From Streptomyces globosus (GTDB taxonomy: Bacteria; Actinomycetota; Actinomycetes; Streptomycetales; Streptomycetaceae), in assembly GCF_003325375.1 (NCBI RefSeq), contig NZ_CP030862.1, positions 4,467,501 through 4,531,500 on the forward strand: 64,000 bases of DNA, given 5' to 3'. Below the pieces are notes generated by a model that saw only the letters and a program-made list of their open reading frames with translations, was not told the origin of the DNA and searched no databases. A program made the position numbers and the translations under genes. Every line of letters begins with the position of its first letter. Position 1 is the stretch's first letter. This document shows positions 16,228-24,284 of the stretch, piece by piece.

Positions 16228-17136
16228 TCAGGGGTTGGAGGTGAATTCGGCGTGGTCCGCGGTGAGGTCGAGATAGGCCTGCTCCAGCGAGACCTGCTCG
16301 TCGGCCAGTTCGAGCACGGGTACGCCCTCGCGGGCTGCGAGTGCTCCGATCCGCTCCGCCCGGGCCCCTTCGACGGTCCAGTGGCCCGCGCCCTCAACCG
16401 GCTCCAGGCCGGCTTCGGCGAGCGCCGCCCGCAGGCGGCCTGGCTCCGAGGTCCGCAGCCGGACGCGCGGCGTGCTGCGCTCCTCGATGAACGCCGCAGT
16501 CGGCGTATCGGCGAGCAGCCTGCCCCGGCCCAGGATGACGAGGTGGTCGGCGAAGGCTGCGGTCTCCGACATCAGGTGGCTGGAGACGAGCACGGTCCGG
16601 CCCTCTGCGGCGAGGCCGCGCATCAGCTCCCGGATCCAGATGATGCCCTCCGGGTCGAGGCCGTTGGCGGGCTCGTCGAGCAGGATGACGCCCGGGTCGC
16701 CGAGGAGGGCGGCCGCTATGCCGAGCCGCTGCCGCATCCCCAGCGAGTACGTCTTGATCCTCCGGCCGGCGGCGGCCGCTATGCCCGTCTGCTCCAGCAC
16801 CTCTTCCACCCGTCGCGCCGGGATGCGGTTGGCGGCTGCCAGTGCGCGCAGGTGGCTGCGGGCGGTCCGCGAGCCGTGCGCGGCGTGGGCGTCGAGGAGA
16901 GCACCGACGCGCAGGAGGGGCTGTTCGAGGTCGGTGTACCGGTGGCCGCCGACGGTGGCCGTGCCGGACGTCGCCCGGTCAAGGCCCAGCAGAAGCCGGA
17001 GGGTGGTCGACTTCCCGGCGCCGTTGGGGCCGAGGAAGCCCGTCACCCGGCCGGGAAGGACATCGAAGGTGAGCTTGTCCACGGCCGTCTTCGCGCCGTA
17101 TTCCTTGGTCAGTGCCCGGATGTGGATCGTGTTCAT
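16228..17136 (-). CDS. ABC transporter ATP-binding protein (exporter)
   Basis: ATPase of 302 residues for the ABC-2 permease. Walker A is GPNGAGKST, the signature is YSLGMRQRLGIAAAL, Walker B is VILLDEPANGLDP, and the switch His is in VSSHLMSE. A C-terminal extension of about 80 residues matches the regulatory tails of drug-exporter ATPases. It is the first gene of the minus-strand operon, 108 bp from a divergent sensor-kinase gene. Confidence 0.93.
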   Translation of the reverse strand: MNTIHIRALTKEYGAKTAVDKLTFDVLPGRVTGFLGPNGAGKSTTLRLLLGLDRATSGTATVGGHRYTDLEQPLLRVGALLDAHAAHGSRTARSHLRALAAANRIPARRVEEVLEQTGIAAAAGRRIKTYSLGMRQRLGIAAALLGDPGVILLDEPANGLDPEGIIWIRELMRGLAAEGRTVLVSSHLMSETAAFADHLVILGRGRLLADTPTAAFIEERSTPRVRLRTSEPGRLRAALAEAGLEPVEGAGHWTVEGARAERIGALAAREGVPVLELADEQVSLEQAYLDLTADHAEFTSNP

Positions 17137-17170
17137 GCCTCAAGGCTCGCCGCGGCCGGCGTCCTCGGTC

Positions 17171-17210
17171 CTCCCCCGCGCGGGGGGACCGTCTCCCCCG
17201 TGCGGGGGAG
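17171..17210. promoter_or_regulatory. Tandem palindromic operators between exporter and two-component system
   Basis: Two copies of CTCCCCCG-N2-CGGGGGAG, at 17171-17188 (last two bases GA instead of AG) and 17193-17210 (perfect arms). They are offset by exactly 22 bp, or two helical turns, in the 108-bp divergent promoter region. The geometry fits cooperative binding of a dimeric NarL-type regulator, most simply the one encoded at 18437. Confidence 0.65.
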
Positions 17211-17244
17211 GAGCCGCGTGCTCGCCCGCTGACACGATGGGGCC

Positions 17245-18432
17245 ATGAACCGACTGATCAGGGCGCCTCTCCAACCGCTCACCTACTCGCGCTGGTTGCA
17301 CCTGTGCGTGCCCATGCTGCTGGTGGCGCTGTGGGGGTTCATAGACCCGCGGCACCTGTGGGTGCCCGCCCTGCTGATCGCGCCGCTCGGTCTGCTGCCG
17401 CGGGTGCGGATGGCCGAGGGTTTGCAGGCCCGCTTCCTGCTCACACCGGACGAATGGAGCTCCGGCGAGGGCGCCATAGCAGCGTCGCCGTCGAAGCGGT
17501 GGAGGGACCGGTGGCGGACGGTCCTGTGGCTGGAGGTGCGCATGCTGCTGGCGGCCGCAGCGATGTTCGCAACCGTGGTTCTCGCGATGGCCACCGTCGA
17601 ACTGCTCGCCGTCGCCCTCGGCTTCTCCCTCTCGGACGCGGAGCTGCTGCCGGTGGTGCCGCCGCGCTGGCTGGCTGCCCTGCTCGTCCCGCTGCCTCCG
17701 CTGGCGCTGGTCACGGTTGTGCACCTGATGGGCGACCTGGTCACCGGCGTGGCGGTGCGGCTCCTGGGGCCGTCGACCGCGGACCGGCTGTCCGTCCTGG
17801 AGGAGCGGACCGAGCAGTTGCTGGAGCGCACGCGGATCGCGCGGGAGCTGCACGACACGATCGGGCACGCGCTGACCGTGGCGGTGGTTCAGGCCGGGGC
17901 GGCCCGCACCGCGGGCGATCCTGCCTTCACCGAGCGGGCGTTGGATGCCATCGAGGAGACGGGGCGTGCGGCCCTGGAGGACTTGGAGCGCGTGCTGGTG
18001 GTGCTGCGGCATTCGGGACCCCGGCCGTCCCAGCGTCCGACCCTCGCGGACGCCGGCCGGCTGCTGGAGTCCACGAAGGCCTCGGGCGCGGTGGTGGACG
18101 CGGAGCTGGCCGGGCCGCTGGAGTCGCTGCCGGGGCCCGTTTCCCAGGAGGCGTACCGGATCCTGCAGGAGGCACTCACGAACGTGCTGCGGCATTGCGG
18201 ACCGGTCCCGGTGAGGGTCCGGGTGGAAGTGACGCAGAGAGGAGTGGAGTTGGAGGTGAGCAATCCGCTGCCGGCGGATGCGGAGGCGGCCGGGCCGGGC
18301 CCCGGCGGGAGCGGGAGTGGGCTGCGGGGCATACGGCAGCGGGCGGCCCTGCTCGGCGGGACGGCCGACACGGGTCCGCATGCAGGGCGGTGGAGGGTCA
18401 GGGCCCGGCTGCCGTTGAGGGGAATAGGCTGA
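17245..18432 (+). CDS. Sensor histidine kinase (NarL/DesK type)
   Basis: Membrane kinase of 395 residues. The N-terminal third has four hydrophobic segments (for example CVPMLLVALWGFIDP, MLLAAAAMFATVVLAMATVE). The HisKA_3 dimerisation helix carries the phospho-acceptor His203 in RIARELHDTIGHAL. The ATPase domain has EALTNVLRHCG and a G-box GSGLRGIRQRAALLGG. The last four nucleotides before the regulator gene are intergenic, so the pair is one operon. CACGAT lies six nucleotides before the ATG, suggesting a leaderless message. It probably senses a drug or envelope signal for the divergent exporter. Confidence 0.92.
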   Translation: MNRLIRAPLQPLTYSRWLHLCVPMLLVALWGFIDPRHLWVPALLIAPLGLLPRVRMAEGLQARFLLTPDEWSSGEGAIAASPSKRWRDRWRTVLWLEVRMLLAAAAMFATVVLAMATVELLAVALGFSLSDAELLPVVPPRWLAALLVPLPPLALVTVVHLMGDLVTGVAVRLLGPSTADRLSVLEERTEQLLERTRIARELHDTIGHALTVAVVQAGAARTAGDPAFTERALDAIEETGRAALEDLERVLVVLRHSGPRPSQRPTLADAGRLLESTKASGAVVDAELAGPLESLPGPVSQEAYRILQEALTNVLRHCGPVPVRVRVEVTQRGVELEVSNPLPADAEAAGPGPGGSGSGLRGIRQRAALLGGTADTGPHAGRWRVRARLPLRGIG

Positions 18433-18436
18433 GCGG

Positions 18437-19087
18437 ATGTCTGTCACGGTTCTGCTCGTCGACGACGAGCCGCTGGTACGCGCAGGTCTGCGCGCTGTGC
18501 TGGACGCCCAGCCCGACATCGAGGTGGTCGGCGAGGCCGCGGACGGGGCAGCCGTGATCCCGCTGGTGCGGCAGCTCCGGCCGGACGTGGTGGCGATGGA
18601 CGTGCGGATGCCGCTGCTGGACGGCATCGAGGCGACCAAGGCGGTGCTGAAGAGCATCGACGAACCGCCGAAGATCCTCGTGGTGACGACCTTCGAGAAC
18701 GACGAGTACGTGTACCGGGCACTGCGGGCGGGGGCCGACGGGTTCCTGCTGAAGCGGGCCCGGCCGTCCGAGATCGTGCACGCCGTGCGGCTGGTCGCGG
18801 AAGGGGAGACGCTCCTCTTCCCTGCGGCGGTGCGGTCGCTCGCCGCGGAGTACGGCACGAGTTCGGCGCGGGCCCGGCTGGAGCGGGCGGCGTTGACGGA
18901 ACGGGAGGAGGAAGTTCTGCGGCGAATGGCCCGCGGGATGACGAACGCGGAGATCGCGGCCGAGATGTTCGTCGGCGCCGAGACGGTGAAGTCGCATGTG
19001 AGTGCGGTGCTCGCGAAGCTGGGGGCGCGGGACCGGACGCAGGCGGTGATCGCGGCGTACGAGTCGGGATTCGTCGCCCCGACCTGA
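18437..19087 (+). CDS. Response regulator, NarL/LuxR family
   Basis: DNA-binding regulator of 216 residues. The receiver domain has the acidic pocket Asp9-Asp10 and phospho-acceptor Asp55 (VVAMDVRMPLLDG). The C-terminal LuxR helix-turn-helix is LTEREEEVLRRMARGMTNAE through VKSHVSAVLAKLGARDR. It pairs with the kinase immediately upstream. TAGGCT (18425-18430) lies six nucleotides before its ATG and may give an extra leaderless transcript. The tandem palindromes at 17171-17210 are the likely target. Confidence 0.94.
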   Translation: MSVTVLLVDDEPLVRAGLRAVLDAQPDIEVVGEAADGAAVIPLVRQLRPDVVAMDVRMPLLDGIEATKAVLKSIDEPPKILVVTTFENDEYVYRALRAGADGFLLKRARPSEIVHAVRLVAEGETLLFPAAVRSLAAEYGTSSARARLERAALTEREEEVLRRMARGMTNAEIAAEMFVGAETVKSHVSAVLAKLGARDRTQAVIAAYESGFVAPT

Positions 19088-19195
19088 GGGGGCGGAGTCG
19101 CTTTCCGGCAGGTGCGGCCAGGGGGCGCTTCTCGCCGCTGCCGCGGGAGGGCAGTACGATCCGGCTGACAGGCTCGCCGGCTGGGAGGAAAGACG

Positions 19196-20353
19196 TTGGG
19201 GCAGCTGACCGGCGGGGATCCCTCTCTGCTCCGGCGGATCAATTCGGCCGTGGTCCTGCGCGCGCTGCGGGCCGCCCAGTCGCCGACGCTCACCGACCTC
19301 ACGCGGGTGACCGGGCTCTCCCGGCCGACCGTCGAGGGCGTCGTGGAGCAGCTGATGGGCACCGGGCTCGTCGTCGAGGCGGAGGCCGAGGAGGGGGCCA
19401 GGCGCCAAGGGCGGCCTGCCCGCCGATTCCGGTTCCGGGCCGAGGCGGGGCATCTGCTCGGCATCGAGATCGGCTCGCACCGGATCGCGGTCCTGCTGTC
19501 CGGGCTGGACGGCCGCGTGATCGGAGCCGGTACGAAGGACGTCGCCGAGACGGCGCCGGCGGACGAGCGGCTCGACAAGGTGCGTGCGGCGGTGGCGGAC
19601 CTGCTGCGGCGGGCCGGCGTGCCCCGGGACTCGCTGCGTGCGGTCGGGGTCGGCAGTCCGGGGATCGTCGAAGCGGACGGCACCGTGCGCCTGGGCACCG
19701 CCCTGCCGGAGTGGACGGGGCTGCCGCTCGGCGAGCGGCTGCGGAGGTCGTTCCGCTGCCCGGTGCAGGTGGAGAACGACGCGAACGCGGCGGCGCTGGC
19801 CGAGCACTGGAAGGGAGCGGCGCAGGACACCGACGACATGGTGTTCGTGATGGCCGGCCTCAGCCCGGGGGCGGGTTCGCTGATCGGCGGACGGCTGCAC
19901 CGCGGGTACGGCGGGGCGGCCGGCGAGATCGGTGCGCTGCACCTGCTGGGGCGGGAGGCGACGCCCGAGAAGCTGCTCTCGACGACGGGCGAGCCGCTAC
20001 ACCCGTTGGACGAGCAGGCGGTGGCCGAGGTGTTCGCCATGGCCCGGCGGGGGGACGAGCGGGCCGTGGCCGCGGTGGAGCGGTTCATCCAGCGGCTCGT
20101 GCACGACGTGGCCGCGCTGGTGCTGGCCATGGACCCCGAGCTGGTGGTCGTGGGCGGCTGGGCGGCCGGACTGGACGGGGTCCTGGACCCGCTGCGGCGG
20201 GAGCTGGAGCGCTACTGCCTGCGTCCGCCGCGGGTGGCGCAGTCCCTGCTCGGCGAGGCCGCGGTGGCGACCGGCGCCCTGCGGCTGGCGCTGGACCAGG
20301 TCGAGGAGGAGCTGTTCGCCGTGGAGAAGTCGGTCACCTCCCGCCGCCGCTGA
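19196..20353 (+). CDS. ROK-family transcriptional regulator
   Basis: 385 residues: an N-terminal winged helix (residues about 8-65, LTDLTRVTGLSRPTVEGVVE) and a ROK sugar-kinase-like domain (GIEIGSHRIAVLLSGLDGRV, VENDANAAALAEHW, and GGAAGEIGALHLLG). The usual ROK zinc motif CxCGxxGC is not visible: the region after GEIGALHLLG has no cysteines. The TTG start has GGGAGGAA nine nucleotides upstream. ROK regulators usually repress sugar genes; no sugar operon adjoins it, so it may act elsewhere or on itself. Confidence 0.88.
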   Translation: MGQLTGGDPSLLRRINSAVVLRALRAAQSPTLTDLTRVTGLSRPTVEGVVEQLMGTGLVVEAEAEEGARRQGRPARRFRFRAEAGHLLGIEIGSHRIAVLLSGLDGRVIGAGTKDVAETAPADERLDKVRAAVADLLRRAGVPRDSLRAVGVGSPGIVEADGTVRLGTALPEWTGLPLGERLRRSFRCPVQVENDANAAALAEHWKGAAQDTDDMVFVMAGLSPGAGSLIGGRLHRGYGGAAGEIGALHLLGREATPEKLLSTTGEPLHPLDEQAVAEVFAMARRGDERAVAAVERFIQRLVHDVAALVLAMDPELVVVGGWAAGLDGVLDPLRRELERYCLRPPRVAQSLLGEAAVATGALRLALDQVEEELFAVEKSVTSRRR

Positions 20354-20544
20354 GCCCCGGGCGGGCGGCTGTGGGCTCTCCCGCCCCTCCGCTCCCGGTC
20401 CTGCCCCCTCCGATTGTGGGGTACGACAGAGCACCGGGCGCGATCGGGGGCCCGGCTCTCCCGGCCGCTCCCGCTGCCCCGCTCCGGGCGCGGAGCTCCC
20501 CCTGGCGGGCTGCAGGGGCTGGGGAGCGGGGTGGCCGTACGGGG

Positions 20545-21300
20545 TCAGGAGGCGGCGCGGTCCTCGTGGGCGATCTCCACGCCCGAGTCGCCGAAGGTGA
20601 GGCGGCAGGTGTCTGCGCGGTAGGTGGCGACGGAGACGGCGGCCGTCCCGGCGGCGGTGAAGTAGCGGGTGGTGACCACGAGGACGGGGGCGCCGGGCAG
20701 GCGGTCCAGTTCCTTGGCGTCGTCGGCGCGGGCCGAGCCGAGCTCGACCGAGCGGTCCTGGCCCTCCAGGGTGAGCCGCTGGAGTTCGCGCAGGACGGCG
20801 CGGGCGCGGGCCGGTCCGGCCGGGGCGTCGATGGCGGACAGGCCCGGCACGGAGTCGGTGGGGACGTAGAGCAGCTCGGCGGCGACGGACTGGCCGTGCG
20901 TGACGCGGGTCCGCCGCACGGTGTGGACCGGCTGCTCGGCGGCGTCGCCGAGGAGGCCGACCACCGCGGCGGGCGGGAGCGCCTCCGCGGCGTCCACGGC
21001 CTCCCAGCCGTCGGCTCCCTCGCCGGGCCAGCCCTGGCGGGCTCCGCCGACGGCGACGCCGACCCGCGGCGGGGCGACGGTGGTGCCGACGCCGCGGCGG
21101 CGCTGCAGGCGGCCTTCGAGTTCGAGCTGCTCCAGGGCCTGGCGCAGGGTCGCCCGGGCCACGCCGAAGCGGGCGGCGAGCTCCCGCTCGTTCGGCAGGA
21201 CCTCACCGACGGCGAAATCGCGGTCGAGTGCCTCGCTCAGGACGGTTTTCAGGTGCCAGTACTTCGGCTCCGGCACCGTTTCCGGCTGCGTGGTCCCCAC
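20545..21300 (-). CDS. GntR-family regulator (HutC/FarR subfamily)
   Basis: 251 residues from the GTG at 21300, chosen because AGGAGGA lies six nucleotides upstream; the ATG at 21318 would include that box in the coding sequence. The N-terminal winged helix (LPNERELAARFGVARATLRQ ... EGRLQRRRGVGTTV) is followed by a UTRA-type ligand domain containing VHTVRRTRVTHGQSVAAELL. The family includes DasR, which responds to amino-sugar phosphates. A DasR-like palindrome lies about 110 bp upstream, consistent with autoregulation or with control by DasR itself. Confidence 0.88.
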   Translation of the reverse strand: MGTTQPETVPEPKYWHLKTVLSEALDRDFAVGEVLPNERELAARFGVARATLRQALEQLELEGRLQRRRGVGTTVAPPRVGVAVGGARQGWPGEGADGWEAVDAAEALPPAAVVGLLGDAAEQPVHTVRRTRVTHGQSVAAELLYVPTDSVPGLSAIDAPAGPARARAVLRELQRLTLEGQDRSVELGSARADDAKELDRLPGAPVLVVTTRYFTAAGTAAVSVATYRADTCRLTFGDSGVEIAHEDRAAS

Positions 21301-21410
21301 CCTGACTCCTCCTGCCATCGCTGCAATCGCCGTGTTCCAGCGGCAGTTCCGCGCCCTTGTTTATTAAAGGTTCTTGCACTATCCCTGCGACGATAGGACG
21401 GTGCGGCACC

Positions 21411-21424
21411 TTGGTCAAGACCAA
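21411..21424. promoter_or_regulatory. DasR-like palindrome
   Basis: TTGGTC-AA-GACCAA, a perfect palindrome with a 2-nt centre, followed at once by another half-site TGGTC (21425-21429). The core TGGTCnnGACCA matches the DasR response element TGGTCTAGACCA except for one central base. Confidence 0.6.
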
Positions 21425-21603
21425 TGGTCCACCCTTTCCCGGGCAGACCGGGCATTCGCATCGCGGCGTTCACGCGATGTTCGCGCGCGCCCCGAGCCGC
21501 CCCTGCGGGCCATCCGGGGCTCCTCCGCGGGCCGTTGGCCGTCCGCCACGCCGCGCTGCGGCTCCGCCCCGACACGCCCGTGCCACAGGCTTGTAGTGAC
21601 GCC

Positions 21604-21632
21604 TTACCGGACGGTAATCATGACGTAGTCAT
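21604..21632. promoter_or_regulatory. Two stacked palindromes before the alpha/beta hydrolase gene
   Basis: TTACCG-GA-CGGTAA at 21604-21617 and ATGAC-GTA-GTCAT at 21620-21632, separated by two bases and ending 45 bp before the ATG of the hydrolase gene. They look like operators for TetR- or GntR-type dimers. Confidence 0.5.
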
Positions 21633-21677
21633 TACTGACAGCCTGTCTCACACGCGTCTCCCCCGACGAGGAGCAGC

Positions 21678-22529
21678 ATGACCGCCACGGTTTCCTTCCC
21701 GGTCGACACACCCCTGGGCCCCCGCACCGCCACCGTCGCCTACGAGCGCAAGGGCTCCGGCGAACCGCTCCTCCTCCTGCACGGCATCGGGCACCACCTC
21801 CAGGCCTGGGAGCCGGTCACCGACATCCTGGCCGCCGAGCACGACGTCATCGCCGTCGACCTCCCCGGCTTCGGCACCTCCGCGCCCCTGCCGGAGGGCG
21901 TCCCGTACGACCTGCCGACCGTCGCCGCCGCCCTCGGCTCGCTCTGCTCGGTGCTGGGCGCCGACCGCCCCCACGTCGTCGGCAACTCCCTCGGCGGGCT
22001 CCTCGCGCTGGAGATGGGCCGGGACCGCCTGGCCCGCTCGGTCACGGCCCTCTCCCCGGCCGGCTTCTGGACCGAGGCCGAGCGCCGGTACGCCTTCGCC
22101 ACCCTGCGGGCGATGCGGGTCGGCGCGATGGCCCTGCCGCTGTCGACGCTGGAGCGCCTCTCCCACAGCGCCGCCGGCCGGACCGCGCTCACCGGCACCA
22201 TCTACGCCCGCCCCGCACGCCGTTCGCCGGAGGCGGTGGTCGCCGAGACGCTGGCCCTGCGCCAGGCAACCGGCTTCGAGGAGACGCTTGCGGCGGGCCG
22301 CTCGGTGCGGTTCACCGACGACGTCCCGGGCGTTCCCGTCACCATCGCCTGGGGCTCGCGGGACCGGCTGCTCCTGCCCCGCCAGGGGGTGCGGGCCAAG
22401 CACGTCGTCCGCGACGCCCGGCTGGTGCGGCTGCGAGGCTGCGGCCACGTCCCGATGAACGACGACCCCGCGCTGGTCGCCCGGGTGGTTCTCGACACCG
22501 TGCGGACCACCGGCCGCGCGACGGGCTGA
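21678..22529 (+). CDS. Alpha/beta-fold hydrolase
   Basis: 283 residues, cytoplasmic. The nucleophile elbow is GNSLGG with Ser104, the oxyanion motif is LLHGIGHH, the acid is the Asp of AWGSRDRLLLP, and the His is in GCGHVPMND. The cap domain (residues about 125-210) is helical. GAGGAGCAGC precedes the ATG. Two palindromes upstream suggest tight regulation. The substrate cannot be read from the sequence; esterases and C-C bond hydrolases share this layout. Confidence 0.88.
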   Translation: MTATVSFPVDTPLGPRTATVAYERKGSGEPLLLLHGIGHHLQAWEPVTDILAAEHDVIAVDLPGFGTSAPLPEGVPYDLPTVAAALGSLCSVLGADRPHVVGNSLGGLLALEMGRDRLARSVTALSPAGFWTEAERRYAFATLRAMRVGAMALPLSTLERLSHSAAGRTALTGTIYARPARRSPEAVVAETLALRQATGFEETLAAGRSVRFTDDVPGVPVTIAWGSRDRLLLPRQGVRAKHVVRDARLVRLRGCGHVPMNDDPALVARVVLDTVRTTGRATG

Positions 22530-22567
22530 GGCGGGGCGCGGCGGGGCGCGGCGCGGCGCGGCGGGGC
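22530..22567 (+). repeat. Low-complexity GGCGGGGCGC repeat
   Basis: Short tandem G/C-only repeat (GCGGGGCGCG, then GCGCG units) directly after the hydrolase stop. It may help termination but has no clean hairpin. Confidence 0.6.
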
Positions 22568-22673
22568 AGGCTCCGTCACGCCGAAAACAGGGCGAATCGG
22601 CCAGATGGACACTTAACCAGCCGGACACAGACCGTTCGTGATCACGCAACACCCCTCCGCCACAGTGGGGTGC

Positions 22674-24059
22674 ATGACTGAACAGCTCTCCGCCCCCGCC
22701 CGCCCCCACCGCCACCACCACTGGCGCCGCGACGTCGTCGAACTGGCCGCGCTGTTCTGCGCCGTCGCGGTCGCCGACGGCATCGCCAACCTCGTCGTGC
22801 ACGGCCCGAGCGGCCCCGCCCTGCTCGTCGCCTCGGCCGCGGTGCTGGTGCTGACGGCGGCGTTCCACACCTGGTGGGCGCGTCGCCACGGCCATGCACC
22901 GCCGCCCGCGAGCACGGCGCCCTCCGATACGGGGCCCGCCGGGGCCCCTGCGGAGCCGGCGGCCGCCTTGTGGCGGATGCGGACCACCGTGCGCGACGAG
23001 CCCGGCAGCCTGGCCGCGCTGTGCACGGCGCTCGCGCGGGCCGGCGTGGACATCCTCACCCTGCAGACGCACCCGCTGCCCGAGGGCGGCACCGTCGACG
23101 AGTTCCTGCTGCGCGCGCCCGGTCGGCTGCCGTCCGCCGACCTCACCCGCGCCGCCGCGGCCGCCGGCGGCCGCGACACCTGGATCGAGCGGGCCGATGC
23201 CCACGACCTGGTCGACCCGCCGACCCGGCTGCTCGCCCTCGCCACCCGCACCGCCCTGGACGCCGCCGAACTGCCGCTGTCGCTGCGCCGGCTGCTCGGC
23301 CGCTGCACCATCCACTCCGTGCCGGCGACCACCCTGTCCGGGCGCCCCAACACGGACGCCGACGTGCCGCCCGAGGGTGTCCTGGAGTCCACGGTGATGC
23401 GCCTGCGCGACCCCTCGGGAGGGGCCATCACCGTGGAGCGGCCCCACCTGCCCTTCACCCCGACCGAGTTCGCCCGCGCCCGCGCCCTCGTCGAACTGGA
23501 CGCCCGGCTCGGCCCGCGCGTCCCGCGCAGCCAGGACGTCCTGACACTGCCGGAGGGCAACGAGATCACCGTGCGCCGCGCCGACGGCTCCGACCTGGCC
23601 GCCGCCCGCGCCATGCACGACCGCTGCTCCGAGCGCACCCTCGGCCTGCGCTACCACGGGCCGGTCGCCGACGCCGACCGCTACCTCGACCACCTGCTCG
23701 GCCCGCGCTTCGGCCGCACGCTGGCCGCGACCACAGCCTCCGGCAGGCTCATCGCCCTCGGCCACCTGCTGTGGGACGGGGACGAGACCGAGGTCGCCCT
23801 GCTGATCGAGGACGAGTGGCAGCGCCGCGGGATCGGCTCCGAACTGCTTCGGCGGCTCGTCGCGATGGCCGTCGAGGCGGGCTGCGGCAGCGTCTACGCC
23901 GTCACGCAGGCCTCCAACACGGGCATGGTCGCGGCCATGCGCGGCCTCGGGCTGCCCCTCGACTACCAGGTCGAGGACGGCACCCTCGTGATCACCGCCC
24001 GCCTTGAGCCCCTCCTCGCCGCCGCGCTCCCGCAGGCGCAGCAGCGGTCGGCGGACTGA
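22674..24059 (+). CDS. Membrane-anchored ACT-GNAT acetyltransferase
   Basis: 461 residues in three parts. Two hydrophobic segments at about 22-42 and 48-68 follow a His-rich start (RPHRHHHWRR). An ACT-like domain begins near residue 100 (RMRTTVRDEPGSLAALCTAL). A GNAT domain forms the C-terminal third (EVALLIEDEWQRRGIGSELL carries the acetyl-CoA loop). Actinobacterial ACT-GNAT fusions are known as amino-acid-regulated protein acetyltransferases; the membrane anchor is an addition to that soluble pattern. The ATG is preceded by CACAGT at seven nucleotides and has only a weak GGGG ribosome site. Function inferred. Confidence 0.8.
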   Translation: MTEQLSAPARPHRHHHWRRDVVELAALFCAVAVADGIANLVVHGPSGPALLVASAAVLVLTAAFHTWWARRHGHAPPPASTAPSDTGPAGAPAEPAAALWRMRTTVRDEPGSLAALCTALARAGVDILTLQTHPLPEGGTVDEFLLRAPGRLPSADLTRAAAAAGGRDTWIERADAHDLVDPPTRLLALATRTALDAAELPLSLRRLLGRCTIHSVPATTLSGRPNTDADVPPEGVLESTVMRLRDPSGGAITVERPHLPFTPTEFARARALVELDARLGPRVPRSQDVLTLPEGNEITVRRADGSDLAAARAMHDRCSERTLGLRYHGPVADADRYLDHLLGPRFGRTLAATTASGRLIALGHLLWDGDETEVALLIEDEWQRRGIGSELLRRLVAMAVEAGCGSVYAVTQASNTGMVAAMRGLGLPLDYQVEDGTLVITARLEPLLAAALPQAQQRSAD

Positions 24060-24251
24060 CGGCCGGGGCCGCGCCGCCGCCCGCCGACCGCCGCCCGCGG
24101 GCCTGCCGGCCCGGCAGGCCCGGCAGGCCCGGCCCCCCGGTCACGGCGGTCGCCCGGCCCCGTGTCCGCGCGGGCAGCTGCCACAGGCGATCCGGGCGCA
24201 CGGCCGTGGCACAACGGGCCGGGGTCCACAGGCCCACAGCGAACGCTGGTG

Positions 24252-24270
24252 ACGGGGGGCCGCCCCCCGT
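24252..24270. promoter_or_regulatory. Palindrome before DUF885 gene
   Basis: ACGGGGGGC-C-GCCCCCCGT, perfect 9-bp arms around one base, ending 14 bp before the ATG of the next gene. It would overlap the -10 to -35 space if that message is leaderless, so an operator is likelier than a terminator. Confidence 0.45.
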
Positions 24271-24284
24271 ACGAAGATGTCCGC

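Larger units (their letters stand above)
21301..21677. other. Regulatory intergenic region between gntR and hydrolase gene
   Basis: About 375 bp between divergent genes with no convincing coding sequence. It is unusually AT-rich near 21355-21380 and holds three palindromes annotated separately (21411, 21604 and 21620), so it is probably a double promoter region. Confidence 0.6.

Noticed and set aside
22530..22567. G-quadruplex or regulatory repeat
   Set aside because: The G-runs are interrupted and irregular, and the sequence looks like simple slippage after a stop codon.
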